A DNA stretch of 64,000 bases. It comes from an uncultured Acetatifactor sp. (GTDB taxonomy: Bacteria; Bacillota; Clostridia; Lachnospirales; Lachnospiraceae). Position numbers and translations under genes: made by a program. The stretch is taken from NCBI GenBank assembly GCA_910577665.1, contig CAJTOJ010000010.1, forward strand, positions 18,096 to 82,095. Reading direction: 5' to 3'. This document shows, piece by piece, positions 15,429 to 24,939 of the stretch. Under the pieces are notes generated by a model. The model saw nothing but the letters and a program-made list of their open reading frames with translations. It was not told where the DNA came from and ran no database searches. Each line of letters begins with the position of its first letter. Position 1 is the stretch's first letter.

Positions 15429-15452
15429 CTGCCCAGGCGGGCGCGGAGGTAT
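15429..15452 (+). promoter_or_regulatory. GC hairpin-SD element before gmd
   Basis: A small GCCC/GGGC stem followed by GCGGAGGTATATAGG then the gmd ATG. A second small hairpin GGGCA/TGCCC overlaps its left side. Same layout as the element before the Nudix gene at 3651. Confidence 0.5.
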
Positions 15453-15457
15453 ATAGG

Positions 15458-16516
15458 ATGAAGAGAGCGCTTATTACAGGAATCACAGGACAGGATGGCT
15501 CTTATCTGGCAGAATTGCTGGTGGAAAAAGGCTATGACGTACATGGACTGGTACGCCGTTCCTCCGTCAGTAACACAGGCAGAATTGACCATCTGCTGGC
15601 AGAGAACCGGGTTACCCTGCATGAAGGGGATCTGACGGATTCCTCCAGCATCATCCGTATCGTAGGACAGGTACGGCCGGACGAAATCTATAATCTGGCG
15701 GCCCAGAGTCATGTGCATATCAGCTTTGACGCACCGGAGTATTCCGGGGACGTGGATGCCCTGGGGGTGCTGCGGATCCTGGAGGCAGTGCGGATCGCCG
15801 GACTGGTGGACACCTGCCGGGTCTACCAGGCATCCACTTCAGAGCTCTACGGCAGGGTGGAGGAGGTACCCCAGCGGGAAACCACCCCCTTCCACCCCTA
15901 TAGCCCGTATGCGGTGGCGAAGCAGTACGGGTTCTGGATCGTGAAGGAATACCGGGATGCCTATGGCATGTTTGCAGTGAATGGCATCCTGTTCAATCAT
16001 GAATCCGAACGCCGGGGAGAGAATTTCGTCACCCGGAAAATCACCCTGGCTGCAGGGAGGATTGCCTGCGGGCTGCAGGAGAAGCTGTACCTGGGGAACC
16101 TGGATGCTTTCCGGGACTGGGGCTATGCCAAGGACTATGTGGAGTGCATGTGGCTGATGCTCCAGGCTGACGAGCCTGAGGATTTCGTCATCGCCACCGG
16201 GGTGCAGCACACCGTCAGGGAGTTCACCACCCTGGCCTTCCACTATGTGGGTATGGAGCTGGAATGGCAGGGAAGCGGCATGGAGGAAAAGGGAGTGGAC
16301 AAAGCTACCGGCAGGGTACTGGTGGAAGTCAGCCGGGAGTTCTACCGGCCGACAGATGTGATCAACCTGTGGGGGGATCCCACTAAGGCGAAGACGGTAC
16401 TGGGCTGGAACCCCCAGAAGACCAGTTATGAGGAACTGTGCCGGATCATGGCAGAGCACGACCTGGCCCTGGCGAAGAAAGAGGCAGTCCGGGCCAGGAT
16501 AGACGGACAGGCCTGA
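15458..16516 (+). CDS. gmd: GDP-mannose 4,6-dehydratase
   Basis: A 352-residue extended short-chain dehydrogenase that converts GDP-D-mannose to GDP-4-keto-6-deoxy-D-mannose. The Rossmann motif TGITGQDGSYLAE is at residues 7-19. Catalytic residues are seen in ASTSELYG (Thr127, Glu129) and Y151AVAK155, and FNHESERRGENFVTRKI is the signature nucleotide-sugar-binding stretch. The ATG at 15458 follows GGAGG; the open frame extends upstream but those residues do not belong to the family. It is the first of three genes (gmd, fcl, manC) that together make GDP-L-fucose. Confidence 0.96.
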   Translation: MKRALITGITGQDGSYLAELLVEKGYDVHGLVRRSSVSNTGRIDHLLAENRVTLHEGDLTDSSSIIRIVGQVRPDEIYNLAAQSHVHISFDAPEYSGDVDALGVLRILEAVRIAGLVDTCRVYQASTSELYGRVEEVPQRETTPFHPYSPYAVAKQYGFWIVKEYRDAYGMFAVNGILFNHESERRGENFVTRKITLAAGRIACGLQEKLYLGNLDAFRDWGYAKDYVECMWLMLQADEPEDFVIATGVQHTVREFTTLAFHYVGMELEWQGSGMEEKGVDKATGRVLVEVSREFYRPTDVINLWGDPTKAKTVLGWNPQKTSYEELCRIMAEHDLALAKKEAVRARIDGQA

Positions 16517-16613
16517 GGGGAGCAGACAGGGGGGGACCTGTACCAGGGCGGGCTGCCAGAATATGCATGCCGGACTGCCACAGCAGAGGGAAGAAAGAGG
16601 AAGCAGATTTACC

Positions 16614-17558
16614 ATGATGGAAAAAAACGCAAAAATCTACGTGGCCGGGCACCGGGGTATGGTGGGAAGCGCCATATGCCGGGCACTGGGCCGGATGGGC
16701 TATGCAAATCTGGTCACCAGGACCCATGAGGAACTGGACTTGTGCAGGCAGGACCAGGTGGAAGCTTTTTTCGCACAGGAACAGCCGGACTATGTATTCC
16801 TGGCGGCAGCAAAAGTGGGAGGTATCCTGGCCAACCGGGATGCCCCCGCAGATTTCCTGTATGACAATCTGATTCTGGAGCTGAATGTGATTCATGGGGC
16901 CTGGCAGAACCATTGCAGGAAACTGCTGTTTCTGGGCAGCAGCTGTATCTATCCCCGTCTGGCGCCCCAGCCTATACGGGAGGAGAGTCTGCTCACTTCC
17001 GCGCTGGAAGAGACCAATGAAGCCTATGCCCTGGCCAAGATCTCCGGACTGAAATACTGCGCTTACCTGCGGGAACAGTATGGTGCTGACTTCATCAGTG
17101 CCATGCCCACCAATCTCTACGGCCCAGGTGACAATTACCATCCCACCCACAGCCATGTGCTGCCTGCGCTGATCCGCCGTTTCCACGAGGCGAAGGAAGC
17201 GGGAGCGGGAGAAGTGGTCTGCTGGGGTACCGGTTCGCCTCTTCGGGAGTTCATGTATGTGGATGATCTGGCAGAAGCCTGTCTTTTGCTTATGCAGGTC
17301 TACAGCGGCAAGGAGACCGTGAACCTGGGTACAGGGGAGGAACTGTCTATCCGGGAGCTGACAGAGCTGGTGGCTAAGGTAGTGGGGTATGAAGGGGAGA
17401 TCCGATGGGATCCTTCTAAGCCGGATGGCACCCCCAGAAAGCTTCTGGATGTGGGTAAGCTGGAGAGCCTGGGTTATCACCATACCACGAAGCTGGAGGA
17501 GGGAATCCGGCGCACTTACCAGGATTTCCTGGCAGGACCCATCCGGGCCAGGCGGTGA
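16614..17558 (+). CDS. fcl: GDP-L-fucose synthase
   Basis: A 314-residue epimerase/reductase that turns GDP-4-keto-6-deoxymannose into GDP-L-fucose with NADPH. The NADP-binding motif GHRGMVGSAI is at residues 12-21. FLGSSCIYPRLAPQPI carries the catalytic Ser and Cys, Y138ALAK142 the Tyr-Lys pair, and MPTNLYGPGDNYHPTHSHVL the substrate loop. The start is at ATG 16614 (a second ATG follows directly) after AGAGGAAG; the upstream reading is noncoding. It lies 97 bp after gmd and 103 bp before manC, all on one strand. Confidence 0.96.
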   Translation: MMEKNAKIYVAGHRGMVGSAICRALGRMGYANLVTRTHEELDLCRQDQVEAFFAQEQPDYVFLAAAKVGGILANRDAPADFLYDNLILELNVIHGAWQNHCRKLLFLGSSCIYPRLAPQPIREESLLTSALEETNEAYALAKISGLKYCAYLREQYGADFISAMPTNLYGPGDNYHPTHSHVLPALIRRFHEAKEAGAGEVVCWGTGSPLREFMYVDDLAEACLLLMQVYSGKETVNLGTGEELSIRELTELVAKVVGYEGEIRWDPSKPDGTPRKLLDVGKLESLGYHHTTKLEEGIRRTYQDFLAGPIRARR

Positions 17559-17661
17559 CAAAGGGCAGCATGGACAATAGGCCAGACCTGCTGTGTATCC
17601 TGTACTGGGCAGGAGGTGCGGCTATGGACAACAGGGGATAAGTACCCGGGAGAGTATAGAT

Positions 17662-19002
17662 ATGCAGATTATTTTGTTGTCCGGGGGAAGCGGGATGCGG
17701 TTGTGGCCCCTTTCCAATGAGATCCGGTCCAAGCAGTTCCTGAAGTTGTTGAGAGGTCCCGGAGGAACCATGGAGTCTATGATCATGCGGGTATACCGGC
17801 AGGTGTATGAGGTATCGCCCCTGGCCCGGATCACAGTTGCCACCGGGAAGAAGCAGGTCAGTATTATCCGGAACCAACTGGGGGATAAGGTAGATATCTG
17901 TGTGGAACCAGACAGGCGGGATACCTTCCCGGCCATCTGTCTGGCTGCCAGTTTCCTGGCAGATATGCGGAAGGTGCCACAGGAAGAGCCGGTGATCATA
18001 TGCCCGGTGGATCCCTATGTGGGATCTTCCTATTTTAATGCCTTTGTGGAGATGGCGGCCCTGGCGGCGGCAGGTGGAGCAAATCTGACCCTTCTGGGGC
18101 TGGAACCGACTTATCCCAGTGAGAAGTATGGATACATCATTCCGGAGGATGGGGAGCGGGTCAGCAGGGTAGCTGCCTTTCAGGAGAAACCAGATCTGGC
18201 TACAGCCCGGCAGTACCTGGCCCGGGGGGCACTCTGGAATGGCGGTGTCTTTGCCTGCAGGTTGAAGTATCTTCTGGAAAAGGCCCATGGACAGATGGAT
18301 TTCAAGGATTACTGGGATCTGTATGAGAAATATTCCCGCCAGGAGAAGGTCAGCTTTGACTATGCTGTGGCAGAGCGGGAGGACAGGATCCAGGTATTCC
18401 GCTATAAGGGAACCTGGAAAGATCTTGGCACCTGGAATACTTTGACAGAATCCATGGAAGGGCATACGCTGGGGAAAGTGATATTGAATGAAACCTGTGA
18501 GAATACCCATGTGGTCAATGAACTGAATGTACCCATCCTCTGTATGGGCTGCAGGGACATGGTGGTTGCCGCCAGTGGAGACGGGATCCTGGTGTCGGAC
18601 AAAGGGCAGAGCAGTTATATCAAGCCCTTTGTGGACAGGATCCGGCAGCAGGTCATGTATGCGGAGAAATCCTGGGGCAGCTTTACGGTGCTGGATGTGC
18701 AGGAGGGCAGCATGACCATCAAGGTGGAACTGATGCCGGGACATAACCTGTATTACCACAGCCATGAGCACCGGGACGAGGTATGGACGGTGGCAGAAGG
18801 CCAGGGACGCGTGATCCTGGACGGCCAGCAGAGAAGAGTAGGACCGGGAGATGTGGTATCCATGACCGCAGGCTGTAAGCATACAGTATTTGCGGACACC
18901 CGGCTGAAGATCATAGAGGTACAGCTGGGAGCGGAGATCTCTGTGGAGGACAAGGTAAAATATGAAATGGAACCCCAGTGGAAGTCTGGAGGAGAACTGT
19001 AA
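17662..19002 (+). CDS. manC: Mannose-1-phosphate guanylyltransferase with C-terminal cupin domain
   Basis: A 446-residue protein with an N-terminal nucleotidyltransferase domain (LSGGSGMRLWPLSNEIRSKQ at residues 6-25, FQEKPD in the sugar-binding loop) and a C-terminal mannose-6-phosphate-isomerase-type cupin (SWGSFTVLDVQEGSMTIKVE, then PGHNLYYHSHEHRDEVWTV). It makes GDP-mannose from GTP and mannose-1-phosphate, feeding gmd. The usual P-K-Q-F of the pyrophosphorylase signature reads S-K-Q-F; the Lys is kept. The cupin His and Glu metal ligands are present, so it could be bifunctional, though many homologues have lost the isomerase activity. The start is ATG 17662 behind GGGAGAG. Confidence 0.93.
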   Translation: MQIILLSGGSGMRLWPLSNEIRSKQFLKLLRGPGGTMESMIMRVYRQVYEVSPLARITVATGKKQVSIIRNQLGDKVDICVEPDRRDTFPAICLAASFLADMRKVPQEEPVIICPVDPYVGSSYFNAFVEMAALAAAGGANLTLLGLEPTYPSEKYGYIIPEDGERVSRVAAFQEKPDLATARQYLARGALWNGGVFACRLKYLLEKAHGQMDFKDYWDLYEKYSRQEKVSFDYAVAEREDRIQVFRYKGTWKDLGTWNTLTESMEGHTLGKVILNETCENTHVVNELNVPILCMGCRDMVVAASGDGILVSDKGQSSYIKPFVDRIRQQVMYAEKSWGSFTVLDVQEGSMTIKVELMPGHNLYYHSHEHRDEVWTVAEGQGRVILDGQQRRVGPGDVVSMTAGCKHTVFADTRLKIIEVQLGAEISVEDKVKYEMEPQWKSGGEL

Positions 19003-19063
19003 AAGAGGGGAACAAGAATAAGATAGGAAAAGCAAACCGAAAGGAAAAGAGGAACAGGCAGGA

Positions 19064-20368
19064 ATGAAAGAGTATCTGAAATGTGCGAAGGAAATGCTGG
19101 ATTTTATAGAGAAAAGCCCCAGCAGTTACCATGTGGCATCCAATGTGGCTGCCATGCTGGAGAAGCGGGGATACCACAGGTTGGAGGAGAGGGATCCCTG
19201 GGAACTGACACCAGGGGAGGGATACTATGTCATGCGGGGCGGCTCCTCTGTGATCGCTTTCAGACTGCCCCGGGAGGACGGAGTGAAAGCCTTCGGACCT
19301 AAGGGCTTCCACATTACCGCTGCCCACAGTGACTCTCCCGCTTTTAAACTGAAGGATGCCACGGAGATGACCGTGGAAGCACATTATGTGAAGCTGAACA
19401 CGGAGAAATACGGCGGCATGATCCTCTCCACCTGGATGGACCGGGCCTTGTCCGTGGCAGGCCGGGTGGTAGTCCGGGACAAGGAGGGGCTTACCGGGAA
19501 GCTGGTGAACATAGACAAGGATCTGTGCGTGATTCCCAGCCTGGCAGTCCACATGGAGCCGAAGACCAACAAGGGAATAGAATTCAATCCACAGACAGAT
19601 ATGCTGCCCTTGTATGCGGACTGTGGCCAGGGCGGGAAGAAAAACATGTGGAAAAAGCGTGTTGCCAAGGCCGTTGGGGTAAAACAGGAAGACATCCTGG
19701 GCTGTGACCTGTTCCTGTACACCCGGGAAAAGGGCCGCATTCTGGGGGAGGACGGAGAGTTTGTACTGTCCCCCAGGCTGGATGACGCCCAGTGTGTATA
19801 TGCCTGTACCAGGGCTTTTGCGGAGAGTAGCCCTGTAGATTATGTCAATGTATGTGCCATTTTTGACAATGAAGAGGTGGGCAGCAGTACCAGGCAGGGG
19901 GCCAATTCCACTTTCCTGGAGGATGTGCTGTGGAGGATGGGAGAGTCCCTGGGCTACTCCCGAAGCCGGATCCTGCAGATGGTGGCAGACAGTTTCCTGG
20001 TCTCCGCAGACAATGCCCATGCGGTGCATCCCAATCATCCGGAGAAAGCAGACCCCACCAATCGTCCTTACTTGAATGGCGGCATTGTCATCAAGTATCA
20101 TGGCAGCCAGAAATATACCACGGATGCCCTGTCCGCTGCCAGGCTGAGAGCTCTGTGCGAGAAGGCAGGAGTGCCCTGCCAGTCCTACCACAACCGCTCG
20201 GATATCGCGGGCGGTTCCACCCTGGGGAATATTTCCACAGCCCATGTGTCGGTGTCCAGCGTGGATATCGGTCTGCCCCAGCTGGCCATGCATTCTGCGG
20301 TGGAGACGGCCGGGACGAAAGACACCTGGTACGCAGTGGAGATGCTGAAAGTATTTTTCCGGGAGTGA
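19064..20368 (+). CDS. apeB: M18 family aminopeptidase (aspartyl aminopeptidase type)
   Basis: A 434-residue cytosolic zinc aminopeptidase. Metal and catalytic residues are visible: HITAAHSDSPAFK (His88, Asp90), LSPRLDDAQCVYA, IFDNEEVGSSTRQGA (Glu-Glu), VSADNAHAVHPNHPEK (metal-binding Asp) and LAMHSAVETAG (last His). M18 enzymes are large oligomers that remove N-terminal acidic or neutral residues from peptides. Length is normal. It comes 61 bp after manC on the same strand but has no functional tie to GDP-fucose synthesis. Confidence 0.95.
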   Translation: MKEYLKCAKEMLDFIEKSPSSYHVASNVAAMLEKRGYHRLEERDPWELTPGEGYYVMRGGSSVIAFRLPREDGVKAFGPKGFHITAAHSDSPAFKLKDATEMTVEAHYVKLNTEKYGGMILSTWMDRALSVAGRVVVRDKEGLTGKLVNIDKDLCVIPSLAVHMEPKTNKGIEFNPQTDMLPLYADCGQGGKKNMWKKRVAKAVGVKQEDILGCDLFLYTREKGRILGEDGEFVLSPRLDDAQCVYACTRAFAESSPVDYVNVCAIFDNEEVGSSTRQGANSTFLEDVLWRMGESLGYSRSRILQMVADSFLVSADNAHAVHPNHPEKADPTNRPYLNGGIVIKYHGSQKYTTDALSAARLRALCEKAGVPCQSYHNRSDIAGGSTLGNISTAHVSVSSVDIGLPQLAMHSAVETAGTKDTWYAVEMLKVFFRE

Positions 20369-20369
20369 G

Positions 20370-20777
20370 ATGGGGAAAAGCAGCAGACACAAAAAAGGAA
20401 TGTATAGAAGATGCGGACAAGATACAGCGTTGGCAGGCAGGATCGTAGCCAGTGCTGCCGGGAAGGATGGTTGCAGGTTCGTGGCAGCAGAGATTCTGGT
20501 GTCTGCCCTGGTGAGTGCGGTTCTGTCAAAGACGGCCATACCATCTTTCACCAGGGAACCTGGTGAGAGGCGGATGTGCCTGGGAAGCACAATTGCCTGT
20601 TTTGTAGCAGGCATTGTCTTTATAGCGGGCAGCGGGTACCTGTTGTTGGCGATCTGGCTCTTTTTTGAGACTGAGACACCCTTTTATGTGTATCTGCCTC
20701 TTACAGCATGCTTTGGCATGATTCTTTCTATTGGAATAGCTGTCATGCTGGTGACAGCAAAACACAGGAAACAGTAG
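20370..20777 (+). CDS. Small membrane protein of unknown function
   Basis: A 135-residue frame starting one base after the aminopeptidase stop. The N-terminal third is basic (MGKSSRHKKGMYRRCG). Three hydrophobic stretches follow: VAAEILVSALVSAVL, STIACFVAGIVFIAGSGYLL and TACFGMILSIGIAVMLV, with a short basic tail. The pattern of basic loops and hydrophobic helices suggests a real inner-membrane protein, but I recognise no family and the ribosome binding site would lie inside the upstream gene. Confidence 0.5.
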   Translation: MGKSSRHKKGMYRRCGQDTALAGRIVASAAGKDGCRFVAAEILVSALVSAVLSKTAIPSFTREPGERRMCLGSTIACFVAGIVFIAGSGYLLLAIWLFFETETPFYVYLPLTACFGMILSIGIAVMLVTAKHRKQ

Positions 20778-20896
20778 CAGCTTTTTACGGACAGCTTCCC
20801 AAGGAGGTTCTCTGGCCAGGTCCATGCAATGGAAAAATGGCAATTGGAAAATGTAAAAAGCTTATTGACATCCTGCCAACGGATGATAAAATAGAG

Positions 20897-20924
20897 TTGC
20901 ATGGTATCATGCAATTCTTTTTTT
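20897..20924 (+). terminator. Intrinsic terminator
   Basis: TTGCATG-GTAT-CATGCAA followed by TTCTTTTTTT. It closes the transcript containing the aminopeptidase and the small membrane protein. The remaining gap up to the chemoreceptor gene shows no other gene. Confidence 0.82.
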
Positions 20925-21113
20925 GGAGGTTTATTCAGAGAACTACTACCCATTTTTAAGATCTGATGTAAGGGGAAAATGATGGTGCAGGAAAGCACGC
21001 TGGGAAGTGTTGGAACGGAATGGTTTCAGCGATTGTTTTCATGTGTGCAAAAATGGATGAGGATTATCATGAGGATTACGGGAAGTAATATATAAATACA
21101 GGAGGGGAAGGCA

Positions 21114-22892
21114 ATGGGAGAGATGAATCCGACACAAAGGCAGGAGCACATGGGAGCCAGGAGCAGCAGGCAGATGGGGATATCCCCGTTGGGATCCATT
21201 CGTGTGAGAATCATAGGGATCGCAATGTTGGCCATCGTAAGCGTGAGTATAACGCAGATCATTATCTTTGGCTCTATGTCAAGACAGCAGTTCAAGGATA
21301 TGGTGATGTGCTATATGGGGGACCTGGCAGATTCCTATCAGAAGACCATGAATATCCGGGTGGCAGATCTTGCGGAAGAAGGTAAGCTGCCAGATGCGGA
21401 ATTCTGGGAAGAGATGGTAGGCGGTCTGGATATCATGGGTATGGACGGATCTTATGCTTATATTGTGGACCGGAATGGAACCATGTGCTATCATCCTACT
21501 GCCAGCAGGATCGGAAGCCAGGTGGAAAATGAGGCTGTGAATGCTGCACTTGTGGACTTGAAGAGGGGAATTATTCCGAAAGAGGCAGTGGCTATCAAGT
21601 ATGTCTATCAGGGAGCCAATAAATATGCTGCATACAGTGTAACGGAGAACGGAGATTATATCTTCGTTATAACTGCAGATGAGGATGCAGCGCTGAAGTC
21701 GTCTGATGGAAATATGAAGTCGTCCGATGAGATCGTACTGATATCTATTTTCTGGGGATGCATTACGATGCTGATTTGCATGGTCATAGTGTTCTTTATC
21801 TGCGATATTATTGTCAGACCTCTGAAGAAAATAGCAGGGCTTGCAATGACGTTTGCAGAACTTGACTTTAGGGAAGACCAGAGCCAGAAAAAGCTCAGTG
21901 CCAAGAAGGATGAGACCGGTGCCATAAGCCGGGCGGTAGATACGCTGCGTGGACATTTAAGTGGGGTGATCAGCCGGATTGAGGGGTATAGTGCTACTGT
22001 GATGGAGACTTCCCATATGCTGAATGAGGATGTGGATTTGATCTTCGGCACAGTCAGACAGGTTGAACAGGCTGTACAGGAAATGGCAAAGGGTTCGTCC
22101 ACCCAGGCGGGGGAAACGCAACAGGCTATGGAAAGCATTGTCTTGATGGGAAGCATGATCGAAGAGAACAGCAGGGAAATGGACGATCTACATAACACAG
22201 CAGAGAAGATGTATACTTCCAGCGAAGTGGCGGCCGCGACATTAAGTACAATGGATACAGTAAACCGTAAGGCACAGCAGGCCATAGATCTGATCTATGA
22301 GCAGACTAACACTACAAATGTGTCTGCAGCGAAGATCAAAGAAGCCACATCGTTGATTACATCGATTGCAAACCAGACAAACCTTCTGTCCTTAAATGCA
22401 GCGATTGAAGCCGCCAGAGCAGGAGAACAGGGACGGGGATTTGCCGTTGTGGCTGGGCAGATCCAGAACCTGGCAGAAGAGTCCAATGAATCTGCAAAAC
22501 TGATTGAGGGAATCATTGCGCATCTCATAGAGGATTCTGAGAAAGCGGTTCAGACAATGGACGATGTCAAACAGATCATGGCGAACCAGAATGAAAATGT
22601 GGGACTGACCAGGGATAAATTTTCGGAGATGCATGAGGGAGTCAGCAAGACCATAGAAGGGATAAGAAGCATTGCTGACAAGATGGAGCAGATTGATTCT
22701 ACACGGTCCAACGTGGTAGATGTGGTACAGAACCTGACAGCCCTTGCAGAGGAAAATGCGGCGGGAACAGAAGAAGTATCCGCTTCCGTGACAGAAGTAG
22801 GAGAACATATGTCCCGTATTGCCCGGAAATCGGGTGAGCTGCGTCAGATAGCCGATGGGCTGCAGTCAGAGATGGAAGTCTTTACGATTTAA
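21114..22892 (+). CDS. Methyl-accepting chemotaxis protein
   Basis: A 592-residue transmembrane chemoreceptor. One membrane helix (VRIIGIAMLAIVSVSITQII) is followed by an extracellular single-Cache-like sensor of about 150 residues (GSYAYIVDRNGTMCYHPTAS, KYAAYSVTENGDYIFVIT). A second helix (ILISIFWGCITMLICMVIVF region), a HAMP domain (RPLKKIAGLAMTFAELDF) and a long cytosolic coiled-coil signalling domain come next. The hairpin tip IANQTNLLSLNAAIEAARAG, followed by EQGRGFAVVA, is the CheA/CheW contact. It senses a small molecule and controls motility via CheA. No che genes are nearby. AGGAGGGGAAGG precedes the ATG and a strong terminator follows. Confidence 0.95.
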   Translation: MGEMNPTQRQEHMGARSSRQMGISPLGSIRVRIIGIAMLAIVSVSITQIIIFGSMSRQQFKDMVMCYMGDLADSYQKTMNIRVADLAEEGKLPDAEFWEEMVGGLDIMGMDGSYAYIVDRNGTMCYHPTASRIGSQVENEAVNAALVDLKRGIIPKEAVAIKYVYQGANKYAAYSVTENGDYIFVITADEDAALKSSDGNMKSSDEIVLISIFWGCITMLICMVIVFFICDIIVRPLKKIAGLAMTFAELDFREDQSQKKLSAKKDETGAISRAVDTLRGHLSGVISRIEGYSATVMETSHMLNEDVDLIFGTVRQVEQAVQEMAKGSSTQAGETQQAMESIVLMGSMIEENSREMDDLHNTAEKMYTSSEVAAATLSTMDTVNRKAQQAIDLIYEQTNTTNVSAAKIKEATSLITSIANQTNLLSLNAAIEAARAGEQGRGFAVVAGQIQNLAEESNESAKLIEGIIAHLIEDSEKAVQTMDDVKQIMANQNENVGLTRDKFSEMHEGVSKTIEGIRSIADKMEQIDSTRSNVVDVVQNLTALAEENAAGTEEVSASVTEVGEHMSRIARKSGELRQIADGLQSEMEVFTI

Positions 22893-22905
22893 ACTTAAGG
22901 TATCA

Positions 22906-22934
22906 TTCCCCGCAGATATACTGCGGGGAATTTT
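22906..22934 (+). terminator. Intrinsic terminator of the chemoreceptor gene
   Basis: TTCCCCGCAG-ATATA-CTGCGGGGAA, ten perfect pairs, then TTTT, 15 bp after the stop. Confidence 0.88.
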
Positions 22935-23013
22935 GCGCTGGAAAGTATTACAGAAGAAACCATTGCGGGCGGTACTACATACTATAAGATAAGGAAGTTC
23001 TTGTGAGACGCGA

Positions 23014-24939
23014 ATGAATCAGAAACTGGAAGATCTGCTACAGCTTGCCCTGCAGACGCCGGAAGAGATTAGGGCCAGGACAGAGGATTTAAACGTAGGA
23101 TTTGACATTGGTTCCAGGGCCTGGGAACTGATTGTGAAGTATCATGGCAGCTTGAATGGTCTGGAAGTCTTAGGCGTGGTGGTAGAATACCTGCTGGCAG
23201 GATATGCCCTGCTGACAGTGCCGGAGAACCTGGTGGAAACGGTAGCCGGATTAGAAGAAATCGAATATGTGGAAAAGCCTAAAAGATATTTCTATGGGGT
23301 GGAATATCCTGCTGATGCCTCCTGCATTGCCCAGGTGACAGAGCGGGATCAGTTTTTGACAGGGGAAGGCGTGCTGGTGGCAGTGCTGGATAGCGGGATT
23401 GATTACAGGCTTCCGGAATTCCGGCGTCCGGATGGCACTACCAGGATCCGCTACCTCTGGGACCAGACCTTGAGGGCAGATGGAGAGCAGGCACCTCCTG
23501 CTGGATTCCGTGTGGGGGTGGAATTTGACGCAGAACAGATCAACCGGGCATTGGCAGAGACAGATCCCGTACAGCAGTATATGCTTCTGCCAAGTGTAGA
23601 TGCCAGCGGTCATGGCACAGCGGTGGCGGGTATTGCGACAGGCAGGACATCCTCCTACAGGGGAGTGGCTTCCCGGGCGGAACTGCTGGTGGTGAAATTG
23701 GGACTTCCAGATGCTTATGCCTTTCCACGCACCACAGAAATCATGCGGGCAGTGACTTATGCTGTGAACAAAGCCGTGGAGTTGCAGATGCCACTGGCAG
23801 TGAATCTGAGCTTTGGCAATACTTATGGGGCACACGATGGAAGCTCCTTGCTGGAGCGCTTTCTGGACAATGCGGCGGAAGTGGGCAGGACTGTGATCTG
23901 TGTGGGCAGCGGAAACGAGGGAAGCAGTGGCGGACATCTGGCAGGGAATCTGGCAGAGGGCAGGGATGCCCCGGACAGACTGTCAGAGGGAAGGAGCGGG
24001 CTGGCGGGCAATAATGGGAACAGTCCTGGTTCCGGAACCGGCGGTGCAGGGGCGTCTGCTTCTGGCAGGACAAATACGGGCAGCCTGCGTCCCGGCGTTT
24101 CAGCTTCCCGGGCAGCAGGCACCCCCCGGCCGGCTGAGATCCAGCTGGTAGTGGCAGAATATGAAACCAATCTGAATGTACAGTTATGGAAGAATTACTG
24201 TGATATCTACCGCATACGGCTGCGTTCCCCGGGAGGGCAGGACTCGGAACTGCCCCTCTATGTGGAGGGAGGGAAATATACCCTGCAGTTGGAACAGACA
24301 GAGATCCTGGTATATATGGGAGAGCCTGCGCCCTATTCCGTGGCCCAGGAAGTTTATCTGGAATTACTACCAGTGGGACGCCCCTATATCAACAGTGGGG
24401 TGTGGGTGATCCGGCTGGAACCAGTGAAAACCGTTACAGGAAGATATTATTTCTATCTGCCTTCTGCAGTGACCAGGAACAGTGGTACCGGTTTCTATCG
24501 TTCCACACCGGAGGTGACCATGACGATTCCTGCCACGGCGGCCAAAGTCATCACAGTGGGAGCCTACGATAGTGTGTATGACAGTTATGCGGAATTCTCG
24601 GGAAGGGGCTATGCAGATCCGGCCAGGACTATCGGCATTGTGATGGCAGGAATCGCCAAGCCGGACCTGGTGGCTCCGGGAGTGGGGATCCTGGCCCCGG
24701 ATATCTACGGCGGCCATACGCCCATGACGGGGACTTCCTTTGCAACACCCATTGTGACGGGGAGCTGTGCTCTGCTGATGGAGTGGGGGATTGTCCGTGG
24801 GAACGACCCCTTCCTGTATGGAGAGAAGGTGAAGGCATATCTGCGGGCCGGGGCCAGACCTATCCGGGGGGAGACGGAGTACCCCAATTCCAGGGTGGGG
24901 TGGGGTGGGCTGTGCGTCAGTTCGAGCCTGCCGAACTAA
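23014..24939 (+). CDS. S8 family subtilisin-like serine protease (Csp-like)
   Basis: A 641-residue subtilase without an obvious secretion signal. The catalytic triad is Asp126 (VAVLDSGIDY), His200 (ASGHGTAVAGIATG) and Ser575 (MTGTSFATPIVTG); the oxyanion Asn is in VGSGNEG at 301. The N-terminal 100 residues look like a prodomain. The region EIQLVVAEYETNLNVQLWKN up to about residue 520 is the jelly-roll insert found in clostridial Csp-type germination proteases and their gut Lachnospiraceae paralogues. Between GNEGSSGGH and EIQLVV there are about 62 Gly/Ser/Ala/Arg-rich residues (311-373) that relatives lack or have shorter. A role in spore germination or intracellular proteolysis is family inference. 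Confidence 0.9.
   Translation: MNQKLEDLLQLALQTPEEIRARTEDLNVGFDIGSRAWELIVKYHGSLNGLEVLGVVVEYLLAGYALLTVPENLVETVAGLEEIEYVEKPKRYFYGVEYPADASCIAQVTERDQFLTGEGVLVAVLDSGIDYRLPEFRRPDGTTRIRYLWDQTLRADGEQAPPAGFRVGVEFDAEQINRALAETDPVQQYMLLPSVDASGHGTAVAGIATGRTSSYRGVASRAELLVVKLGLPDAYAFPRTTEIMRAVTYAVNKAVELQMPLAVNLSFGNTYGAHDGSSLLERFLDNAAEVGRTVICVGSGNEGSSGGHLAGNLAEGRDAPDRLSEGRSGLAGNNGNSPGSGTGGAGASASGRTNTGSLRPGVSASRAAGTPRPAEIQLVVAEYETNLNVQLWKNYCDIYRIRLRSPGGQDSELPLYVEGGKYTLQLEQTEILVYMGEPAPYSVAQEVYLELLPVGRPYINSGVWVIRLEPVKTVTGRYYFYLPSAVTRNSGTGFYRSTPEVTMTIPATAAKVITVGAYDSVYDSYAEFSGRGYADPARTIGIVMAGIAKPDLVAPGVGILAPDIYGGHTPMTGTSFATPIVTGSCALLMEWGIVRGNDPFLYGEKVKAYLRAGARPIRGETEYPNSRVGWGGLCVSSSLPN

Noticed and set aside
17416..20614. 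Long minus-strand frames opposite manC and the M18 aminopeptidase
   Set aside because: Both mirror well-identified plus-strand enzymes and show the same His/Pro/Leu-rich shadow composition.
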